Part shown: one piece after another, positions 1 to 5,106 of the stretch
How positions within the stretch are numbered: position 1 is the stretch's first letter
Layout: every line of letters starts with the position of its first letter
Assembly (NCBI GenBank): GCA_964603985.1
Contig: CAZRXG010000075.1
Span: forward strand, 1 to 9,249
Source of the DNA: CAZRXG01 sp964603985
Lineage (GTDB): Bacteria; Chloroflexota; Anaerolineae; Aggregatilineales; UBA3940
Direction: 5' to 3'
Length of the DNA stretch: 9,249 bases
Program-made: the position numbers and the translations under genes
Notes under the pieces: model-generated
The model's input: only the letters and a program-made list of their open reading frames with translations
Databases searched by the model: none
What the model was told of the DNA's origin: nothing

Positions 1-113
1 GGCCATGATGGAAATGCCGGTTTGTCCGGTTTCTCCCCTCCCCCCAGCGCCGTCAAGGCGCGGAATGTGGGGGAGGGGTCGGGGGTGGGGGGGCAAACGA
101 TGACCGGATTAAA
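1..113. repeat. G-rich palindromic intergenic element, left copy (5' end cut by window)
   Basis: Non-coding element built round a long hairpin. The outer stem CCCCTCCCCC (35-44) pairs perfectly with GGGGGAGGGG (69-78). The inner stem GCGCC (47-51) pairs with GGCGC (57-61) round the loop GTCAA, and there is an asymmetric right bulge GGAATGT. A G-rich tail follows, then GATGACCGGATTAAA at 99-113. That end is the near inverted complement (13 of 15) of the start of the right-hand copy, TTTAATCCGGCCATG at 9166-9180. The present copy starts inside this left terminus (GGCCATG at 1-7). The element therefore looks like a short MITE- or REP-like unit of roughly 120 bp with inverted ends. No coding capacity is seen. 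Mobility is inference. Confidence 0.7.
69..93 (+). other. Potential G-quadruplex motif
   Basis: Four uninterrupted G tracts of 5, 4, 5 and 7 are separated by loops of only 1, 2 and 1 nt (A, TC, T). This easily meets the usual G3+N1-7 rule for quadruplex formation on the plus strand. The first two tracts are also the right arm of the palindrome stem, so hairpin and quadruplex would be mutually exclusive. Folding in the cell is not shown. Confidence 0.6.
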
Positions 114-131
114 GAGTTAAAGTTTATCCAT

Positions 132-170
132 GGGGGGACGGATGAGCCGTTCAGGCTCACAGGGGGGTGA
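132..170. repeat. Hairpin repeat A, partial copy 1
   Basis: Right-hand part of a repeat seen twice more in the window (2962-3026 and 4725-4797). It carries GGGGGGACGGA, then the hairpin TGAGCC (143-148), loop GTTCA, GGCTCA (154-159), then CAGGGGGGTGA. The left half (the GTCCCC arm) present in the other copies is missing here. The stem is identical in all three copies while the loop differs. Confidence 0.65.
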
Positions 171-204
171 GACACACGACTCACCTACCTCCCACCCAAC
201 ACGG

Positions 205-210
205 TATAAT
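205..210 (+). promoter_or_regulatory. Probable -10 box upstream of the HAD-fusion gene
   Basis: A perfect TATAAT stands in otherwise GC-rich DNA, 70 bp before the ATG at 281. No convincing -35 hexamer lies 16-18 bp upstream (the sequence there is around CACCTA), and there is no TG extended -10. Transcription would begin near 217 and give a leader of about 64 nt. This placement argues against the longer reading frame that opens at a GTG at 167. Confidence 0.5.
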
Positions 211-280
211 CTGGTACACGCCGAAACCAACACCGCCCACACCGCCGGTCAGGCACCGGCACCGGGGATCAGAGCCTCCG

Positions 281-2866
281 ATGAACAGACAGACGGCCGG
301 TTTTTTAAAGACGCGCTGGGGACTGGAGTGGATCAGGCTCCGCCGCTCCCCGATCACCATCGTGGTGGCCTCCAGGTTCGTGCGCTGTGTCCGGCTCAAC
401 GGGGACGCACTCGGCGAGCCGGGGGCCTACGCCGCAGCATCCGACGGCATCGCCAGCCTGTCGGGACTGGTGGCCGGATCACTGTCGGCGCTGCAACGCC
501 GTCACGCCGGACTGTGCCGCGTGCACTACCTCACCCAGACCAACCCCACCGGCCTCGCGCTGCTGGAGGAGTACCTCGACGCCCGCATCCACGCGCTCGG
601 CTCCGAGCCGGTGCGCCTCGACGAGATTCGGGCGGACGGCGCGCTGCTGGAGGTCATCTCGGCGAGCGACTCCCTTCCCTCCCCCGATGACCTGCCTTCG
701 GCGGACGACGCCTCCCGGGAAGAACCTCCACCTTTTGAGCAGTCCTACCTCACCCGTATCCCACCCGACGCCGACGCACTGGCCATCACCGATCTGCACC
801 CCCTCACCCTGATCGCACTCCTGGAAAACACGTGCATGGCGGGCTGCGCGTCACTGGTCTACCTGAGCAGCGCCTATCCCTGGGCCGACGCCTGGCCGGA
901 GGTTCGAGACGCAGTGCGCGGCCTCCCCAACCCGACCCACCTGACCCTGTGCGCGGCAGCCAGGACGGCCCAATGCTTTGTCCCCGCCCCGGAGCAGGGC
1001 AACGGCGACGCGGCTCTGTTGACTCTGGCGGCCCATATCAGCGCCAACACGGGCACTGCGGCCCTGGTTCACGACCGGCACGGCGCGGCCATCGCCCTGG
1101 GCGACGAGCGTGAGTCAATCTCACTGGACGGCCCACTTGCCCCACCCACCCTGGCAAGGCTGCTGTCGGGCGTCCTGCTCAGCCGTGCAGTCGACGCCTG
1201 CCTCGACGCGTGGGAGCCACCCACCGACCTGCGTGCCGGTCCGGGAGACGGTCTGTGTCTGGGCCGCGCCTGGGCGGAGACGGTGCCGGGCGCGGGCGAT
1301 TTCCCCACCGAGGCCGACCTGCTGGCCCGGATCGGCCTGCCGGACGCGCCACCCGGCGAAGGCAGCACCATCCTCGACCGGCTGGCGGACGTGTACCACG
1401 CTGCGCACGCCCCCGACGCGGCAGACCGGCTGGCCGACTTCGTGCAGCAGCCGGACGACCTGCTCACCTCAGCAGCCATCGACCGCCTCCGGCACGCCGG
1501 GGGGCCGGCGGGCGTGTGCGCGCCGCCCGGCGAGCGGATCATCTTCCTCGATCTCGACCTGACGCTGTTCGACTACACCACCGCGCGCGTCAAAGGCGCC
1601 TGGCACGCCCTCCGGGAGCTGCCACTCGACGTTCCCCTCCAGGACGCCATCACCATCTACCAACGGATCATCGACCACTGGGCCGCGTTCCAATTGCTGG
1701 GCTTCCCCAACCTGCGGCGCGTCTGGAACACGGACACGATCTACTATCTGGTCTGCCTGCTCACCTCAGACGCATTCCGCGACCAGCTCGACGCATTCTT
1801 CGCGCTGCTCCCCGGCATCGAGGCGGCAGCGGACGACGAGTCGGCAGCCTGGGAGCACATCGTCGGGTCCGAGATCGGCACCACCTTCCCAGAGCGTTTT
1901 CAACTCTTGCAGGCCGACGTGCGGCTTCGGCAGGACGTGCGGCGGGCCTACCTGGAGTTCGAGCTGGCAACCGACCGCATCGAGCCATTCGACGACGCCC
2001 GCGATCTGCTGACCACGCTCTCAGGGCCTGGCGGCTGCCACGTGTTTGTGGTGACCGAGGGCGACCCCGGCGTGCAGTGGGAGAAAATCGAGAAGCTGGG
2101 GCTGGACGATCTGGTCGGCCCCTCAAATCTGATCGTGACCGACGGGCTGGCTCGCCAACCCGCCCTCCTCAGCGCCCTGCGCCAGGCCGAGCGACACGCC
2201 AGGGCGCAGTTGAGCACCGGCAGCGACGCGGAGCGCCCCCACCTGGAGATCGAGGCACTGCGCTACCTGCGCGGCCTGCTGAATCGCTTCCGCTACAAGC
2301 AGGACGGGCACTTCTTCCGCCACGCCGTTCACGTCGCAGTTGGGTCAATCACCGGCCCACCGGACGAGCCGGGCTTCGCCAACGTGCCCGGCCCAACCTG
2401 GGACACACTGCCCCCTGTCAGACTGGCTACGGTCGGCGACCGCTACCCGAACGACATCCAACCACTGATCGACCTGTTCGGCGCGGACGGCATGCTGTCC
2501 ATTCACATGCAATACGGCAAGTACCGCGACAAGCAGCCCGCTCCCGGCGCACCCGGCCCAGATTTCGTCGTGACGCGCCTGTCTGCCGCCCGCAACATCC
2601 TGCTGCGCGAAAGCAACTGGGCCTCGAAGCAGCCCATCACGCGGCCCACTCACTTCGGGTCTGCGCCGGACGACACGGGCAAGCTGCACGCACTGGTCGG
2701 CCTGGCGATACCTGGGCCGGTTCACTCGATCTGCCAGGCGCTGCTGGAGGACGCCGGATACACCGGAGATCAGATCGCCGCCCTGGAGCAACACGCCACC
2801 GCCGAACTCGACAGGATCGATGCCGACGCTTCGCTGGCGAGCAGGCTGGCGGCGCTTGTGTCATGA
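281..2866 (+). CDS. HAD-superfamily hydrolase domain protein with large unrecognised N-terminal region
   Basis: 861-residue protein, no signal peptide or clear membrane segment. The C-terminal half is a HAD phosphohydrolase. Motif I is FLDLDLT, with nucleophile D424 and acid/base D426. Motif II is VFVVTEG with T592. The motif III lysine is K602 or K605 in the run QWEKIEKLGL. Motif IV is VGDRYPNDI with D720 and D725. All catalytic positions are present, so Mg-dependent phosphatase-type activity is likely; the substrate is unknown. About 160 mostly helical residues between motifs I and II suggest a C1 cap, and the 128 residues between motifs II and IV are unusually long. A ~135-residue tail follows motif IV. 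Residues 1-420 match nothing I recognise. A stretch near 163-200 (beginning DADALAITDLHP) loosely recalls PfkB-type sugar kinases, but no kinase signature is convincing. I chose the ATG at 281 because it follows the TATAAT at 205; its ribosome site is weak (GGGGATC about 11-14 nt upstream). Confidence 0.8.
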   Translation: MNRQTAGFLKTRWGLEWIRLRRSPITIVVASRFVRCVRLNGDALGEPGAYAAASDGIASLSGLVAGSLSALQRRHAGLCRVHYLTQTNPTGLALLEEYLDARIHALGSEPVRLDEIRADGALLEVISASDSLPSPDDLPSADDASREEPPPFEQSYLTRIPPDADALAITDLHPLTLIALLENTCMAGCASLVYLSSAYPWADAWPEVRDAVRGLPNPTHLTLCAAARTAQCFVPAPEQGNGDAALLTLAAHISANTGTAALVHDRHGAAIALGDERESISLDGPLAPPTLARLLSGVLLSRAVDACLDAWEPPTDLRAGPGDGLCLGRAWAETVPGAGDFPTEADLLARIGLPDAPPGEGSTILDRLADVYHAAHAPDAADRLADFVQQPDDLLTSAAIDRLRHAGGPAGVCAPPGERIIFLDLDLTLFDYTTARVKGAWHALRELPLDVPLQDAITIYQRIIDHWAAFQLLGFPNLRRVWNTDTIYYLVCLLTSDAFRDQLDAFFALLPGIEAAADDESAAWEHIVGSEIGTTFPERFQLLQADVRLRQDVRRAYLEFELATDRIEPFDDARDLLTTLSGPGGCHVFVVTEGDPGVQWEKIEKLGLDDLVGPSNLIVTDGLARQPALLSALRQAERHARAQLSTGSDAERPHLEIEALRYLRGLLNRFRYKQDGHFFRHAVHVAVGSITGPPDEPGFANVPGPTWDTLPPVRLATVGDRYPNDIQPLIDLFGADGMLSIHMQYGKYRDKQPAPGAPGPDFVVTRLSAARNILLRESNWASKQPITRPTHFGSAPDDTGKLHALVGLAIPGPVHSICQALLEDAGYTGDQIAALEQHATAELDRIDADASLASRLAALVS

Positions 2867-2909
2867 GGGGCGAACAAGTTGTCAAATGCTCCGTTAAGTT
2901 GGTCCTTGC

Positions 2910-2948
2910 CCCCCTACTTGGGCCCCCTACTTGGGCCCCCTACGTGGG
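2910..2948. repeat. Three tandem 13-bp units
   Basis: CCCCCTACTTGGG occurs at 2910-2922 and 2923-2935, then CCCCCTACGTGGG at 2936-2948, with one substitution in the third unit. The array lies 43 bp after the stop of the HAD-fusion gene and directly before hairpin repeat A. Each unit's CCC and GGG ends are self-complementary, so alternative hairpins can form. A role in termination or a slippage origin is possible but not shown. Confidence 0.75.
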
Positions 2949-2961
2949 CCGCATCGTCGCT

Positions 2962-3066
2962 GCGCTCCGATGTGTCCCCGTGCACGGGGGGACGGATGAG
3001 CCGTCAGGCTCACAGGGGGGTGAGGGAAGTGGCCGGGGGTGGGGGGCAAGCAATGACCGGATTAGA
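2962..3066. repeat. Hairpin repeat A copy 2 joined to the G-rich element tail
   Basis: Repeat A here has both hairpins: GTCCCC (2974-2979) with GGGGAC (2988-2993) around GTGCAC, and TGAGCC (2997-3002), loop GTCA, GGCTCA (3007-3012). CAGGGGGGTGAGGG follows. At about 3034-3066 it runs into a segment nearly the same as 80-112: CGGGGGTGGGGGG, then CAAGCAATGACCGGATTA. So the right end of the palindromic element is fused to repeat A here, whereas at the window start the order is reversed (element first, repeat A second). Confidence 0.65.
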
Positions 3067-3144
3067 TCGTCAAAGCTCATCGAGCGCCGGGGGAAAGAAT
3101 TCGTTTGCTGACAGGTCATTCATGCACCCGACGGATAAAAAACC

Positions 3145-3173
3145 TTGAGCGAGAGACCACTATCGCGTTAAAC
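3145..3173 (+). promoter_or_regulatory. Candidate sigma70-type promoter for glmM
   Basis: TTGAGC (3145-3150) and TTAAAC (3168-3173) are separated by exactly 17 bp in the least GC-rich stretch of this gap. The -35 matches consensus at 4 of 6 positions and the -10 at 3 of 6. Transcription would start near 3180, about 28 nt before the glmM ATG. Weak match, supported mainly by spacing and position. Confidence 0.35.
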
Positions 3174-3194
3174 TCTTATCCCTGACCAACTCGC

Positions 3195-3200
3195 AGAGGA
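3195..3200 (+). promoter_or_regulatory. Ribosome binding site of glmM
   Basis: AGAGGA ends 7 nt before the ATG at 3208. This is good Shine-Dalgarno spacing and supports that start, which also puts the family's N-terminal FGTDGVRG loop and catalytic serine at their usual distances. Confidence 0.7.
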
Positions 3201-3207
3201 TACCACT

Positions 3208-4650
3208 ATGCAACTAATTGAATTCGGCACCGATGGCGTGCGTGGGACGGCCGGTGAGTGGCCGATGGACATCGCCGGTGCGTCGCGCATCGGCCTGGGC
3301 GTGGGCCGCTACCTGCACGAGACGGCTAAAAAGCCCCGCGTGGTGATCGGGCGCGATACCCGCCTCTCCTGCGACATGCTCTTCGCCGCACTCAGCGCGG
3401 GCCTGATGGCCTACGGCGTGGACGTGGTCGACGCGGGTATGATCACAACCGCCGCCGTGGCCTACCTGACCCGCCAGCACGGGTTCGACATCGGGATCGT
3501 GATCTCCGCCTCGCACAACCCCTGGACGGAGAACGGCATCAAGGTGATCGGCCCGGATGGCTTCAAGCCTCCCGCCGATCTCGAAGCGACCATCCAGGAG
3601 CACATCAACCTTGCCGCCCCCGACCCCGCCCTGAAGCAGTACGGGCGGATCACGCGCGACGAGAGTCTGCTGGAGGATTACGTTCACTTCCTGGTCGCAC
3701 CATTTCAGGACGACCCCTTTGACCGCCTGCACGTCGTCATCGACTGCGCCAACGGCGCGGCCAGCAACAGCGCGGCGCACTGCTTTGCGATGCTCGGCAG
3801 CAAGGTGACCGTGCTGCACGACCGCCCCGACGGGACGAATATCAACGTGAGTAGCGGCTCAGAAGTGGCCCGCGAGAGCCGCGGCGACCTGGCCCCCACC
3901 GTGCTCCGCGAGTCAGCCCACCTGGGCGTGGCCTTCGACGGCGACGCCGACCGCGCCGTATTCATCGACGAGCGCGGCAGCCTGGTCGACGGCGATCACG
4001 TGCTCTACATTCTGGGCACCCACCTGGACTCGCTGGGCAAACTGCACGGCAAGACGGTCGTCACGACCCAGATGGCTAACCACGGCCTCACCCTGGCACT
4101 TGCGGACGCGGGCATCCAGACGATACACACCAAAGTCGGCGACAAGTACGTCGTGCGCGAGCTCCGCGCCAACAACTACCGTCTCGGCGGGGAGCAGTCA
4201 GGGCACATCATCATCTACGACGACGAGCACACCACCGGCGACGGCATCTATACCGCACTGTTCCTATGCCACGTGCTGTTGCAGCAGCCCACTCTCTCAC
4301 TGAGCGCACTGGCGTCCAGCCTGACCAAGCTGCCGCAGGTGATCGCATCGGCGCAGGTGGCCTCCAAGCCCGGCCTCGACAGCCTTGACGATTTCCTCAC
4401 CGAGCGCGCGGGCGTGCTTGACAGGCTCGGCGAGGGGACTATCATCAACACCAGGTATTCCGGTACGGAGCCTCTGTTCAGGGTGATGATCCAGGGCACA
4501 GCCGATCACTCCCTGAACGACATCACCCGGCAGGCCATCCAACTGTGCCGGGTTGTGCAGTCGCTGACCGGCGACGCAACCGGCAGGCTGGAGGTGAAGG
4601 ACTGCACTACTGGGGCTTCTATCGACATCTCAAGCATCCACAACGGCTGA
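3208..4650 (+). CDS. glmM: Phosphoglucosamine mutase GlmM
   Basis: 480 residues; converts glucosamine-6-phosphate to glucosamine-1-phosphate in the cytoplasm, the step before GlmU makes UDP-GlcNAc for peptidoglycan and other glycans. All four loops of the alpha-D-phosphohexomutase family are intact. There is an N-terminal FGTDGVRG. The phosphoserine loop is ISASHNP with catalytic S102, the same number as in E. coli GlmM. The metal loop is FDGDADR with D244, D246 and D248. The sugar loop is GGEQSGH at 327-333. The phosphate loop is RYSGTEPLFR at 416-425. FGTDGVRG and GGEQSGH favour GlmM over a phosphomannomutase or phosphoglucomutase. The protein is about 30 residues longer than usual (~445); the excess is mainly a C-terminal tail after the phosphate-binding domain. 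It stands alone, with 341 bp before it and 456 bp after it, so it is probably its own transcription unit. The enzyme needs activation by phosphorylation of S102 (family knowledge). Confidence 0.93.
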   Translation: MQLIEFGTDGVRGTAGEWPMDIAGASRIGLGVGRYLHETAKKPRVVIGRDTRLSCDMLFAALSAGLMAYGVDVVDAGMITTAAVAYLTRQHGFDIGIVISASHNPWTENGIKVIGPDGFKPPADLEATIQEHINLAAPDPALKQYGRITRDESLLEDYVHFLVAPFQDDPFDRLHVVIDCANGAASNSAAHCFAMLGSKVTVLHDRPDGTNINVSSGSEVARESRGDLAPTVLRESAHLGVAFDGDADRAVFIDERGSLVDGDHVLYILGTHLDSLGKLHGKTVVTTQMANHGLTLALADAGIQTIHTKVGDKYVVRELRANNYRLGGEQSGHIIIYDDEHTTGDGIYTALFLCHVLLQQPTLSLSALASSLTKLPQVIASAQVASKPGLDSLDDFLTERAGVLDRLGEGTIINTRYSGTEPLFRVMIQGTADHSLNDITRQAIQLCRVVQSLTGDATGRLEVKDCTTGASIDISSIHNG

Positions 4651-4724
4651 CGGGCGCGTTGGTGCACTTTAAGAATCCGATCTGACCATAACGCACGTGA
4701 TGCAGCATCCCGCCTGACTGCGCC

Positions 4725-4797
4725 GCGCTCCGTTCCGATGTGTCCCCTCGTGCACGGGGGGACGGATGAGCCGACAGGCTCACAGGGGGTGAAGGGG
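4725..4797. repeat. Hairpin repeat A, copy 3
   Basis: This copy shares with 2962-3026 the lead-in GCGCTCCG...ATGTGTCCCC, the stem GTCCCC (4742-4747) with GGGGAC (4758-4763), and the second hairpin TGAGCC (4767-4772), loop GACA, GGCTCA (4777-4782), followed by CAGGGGGTGA. It differs by insertion of TC in the first loop and 5 bp in the lead-in, and by the second loop sequence. Stems are unchanged. It begins 75 bp after the glmM stop. Confidence 0.7.
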
Positions 4798-4798
4798 T

Positions 4799-4839
4799 GA
4801 GCAGGCAGCACGTCGCCATGATGCAGCCCCCGCTTAACA
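4799..4839. repeat. 41-bp direct repeat, first copy
   Basis: The segment starts GAGCAGGCAGC, has TGATGCA in the middle and ends GCTTAACA. It recurs at 4943-4983 with the same length and the same spacing of these three blocks. The sequences between the blocks differ. The copy is preceded by GGGGGTGAAGGGGT, which resembles the G-rich tail before the second copy. Confidence 0.65.
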
Positions 4840-4868
4840 GAGCGCAAGCCGCGTTAAGCCTGCCGCCC

Positions 4869-4939
4869 CTCTCCCAGCGCTCGAAGAGCGCGGTCGGGAG
4901 AGAGGGAGGCCGACCCGGAGGTCGGCGGGGGTGAGGGCC
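4869..4939. repeat. Palindromic element with two hairpins and G-rich tail
   Basis: First hairpin: outer stem CTCTCCC (4869-4875) with GGGAGAG (4896-4902), inner stem GCGCTC (4877-4882) with GAGCGC (4886-4891), and a right-hand bulge GGTC. This is the same plan as the element at 31-78, with a different outer stem that is still fully paired. Second hairpin: GCCGACC (4909-4915), loop CGGA, GGTCGGC (4920-4926). The tail GGGGGTGAGGG follows. It is 219 bp downstream of glmM with no T-run, so a rho-independent terminator role is unlikely. Confidence 0.7.
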
Positions 4940-4942
4940 GCT

Positions 4943-4983
4943 GAGCAGGCAGCGCCTCACAGTGATGCAAATTCTGCTTAACA
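4943..4983. repeat. 41-bp direct repeat, second copy
   Basis: Second copy of 4799-4839, 144 bp downstream, on the other side of the palindromic element. The GAGCAGGCAGC, TGATGCA and GCTTAACA blocks are conserved. The end of this copy overlaps the dyad at 4980-4997. A shorter echo of TGATGCA occurs at 4698-4704. Confidence 0.65.
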
Positions 4984-4997
4984 CCGGTGTTGAACAC
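4980..4997. promoter_or_regulatory. Overlapping dyads, possible operator
   Basis: AACACCGGTGTT (4980-4991) is a perfect 12-bp palindrome. It overlaps GTGTTGAACAC (4987-4997), a perfect 5+1+5 dyad, giving three alternating AACAC/GTGTT half-sites in 18 bp. It lies 110-127 bp upstream of the mutase start. A regulator binding site is conceivable. No promoter hexamers were convincing beside it. Confidence 0.3.
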
Positions 4998-5020
4998 GAG
5001 CCAAAAACCTACCCCTGAAA

Positions 5021-5049
5021 GGGCCGGGGGTGGGGGGGCAATACCGGGT
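5021..5049. repeat. G-rich tail fragment of the palindromic element
   Basis: GGG, GGGGG and GGGGGGG tracts are separated by CC and T and followed by CAATACCGGGTC. This resembles the element tails at 80-107 and 3034-3060, but its end is more diverged. The seven-G tract can be split, so the segment also satisfies a quadruplex pattern. It sits in the leader region of the second mutase, about 60-85 bp before its ATG. Confidence 0.5.
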
Positions 5050-5094
5050 CAGGCATTTCACCAGACGCCATCAGCCTGCCTCCGGTTTTTTACC

Positions 5095-5101
5095 AAGGGA
5101 G
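5095..5101 (+). promoter_or_regulatory. Ribosome binding site of the second mutase
   Basis: AAGGGAG ends 5 nt before the ATG at 5107. It is the best Shine-Dalgarno match near any candidate start of this gene and decides the start. The in-frame GTG at 4987 would translate the repeat and dyad DNA and would lose this site. Confidence 0.75.
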
Positions 5102-5106
5102 AACAC

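Noticed and set aside
167..280. Upstream GTG start (167) extending the HAD-fusion protein by 38 residues
   Set aside because: The extension crosses hairpin repeat A's end and the perfect TATAAT at 205, and is Pro/Thr/His-rich without domain character. The ATG at 281 lies downstream of the probable promoter.
1289..1303. GAGDF in the HAD protein as a PfkB kinase signature
   Set aside because: It lies after, not before, the helix expected to follow it. The surrounding consensus is absent and the family's N-terminal glycine motif is missing. Kept only as a weak hint for the unknown region.
1210..3111. 633-codon plus-strand frame overlapping the HAD gene
   Set aside because: It is an Arg/Pro/Gly-rich shadow of the GC-rich gene in another frame and runs through the intergenic repeats. 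The overlapping frame holds the HAD motifs.
2879..3148. Small 89-codon plus-strand frame after the HAD gene
   Set aside because: It spans the 13-bp tandem array and hairpin repeat A. The translation simply reflects repeat sequence.
3214..3819. 201-codon minus-strand frame opposite glmM
   Set aside because: It is a composition shadow of glmM, which has all its family motifs. No domain or separate regulation signals.
4869..4926. Hairpins downstream of glmM as a rho-independent terminator
   Set aside because: They are more than 200 bp after the stop, have G-rich rather than T-rich DNA after them, and match the dispersed repeat family.
2910..4983. CRISPR-like repeats
   Set aside because: The 13-bp units are contiguous without spacers and the longer repeats are few, irregularly spaced and of different families. 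No cas gene is present.
4987..5106. Upstream GTG start extending the second mutase by 40 residues
   Set aside because: It would translate the dyad and G-rich repeat DNA, and it bypasses the good AAGGGAG ribosome site 5 nt before the ATG at 5107.
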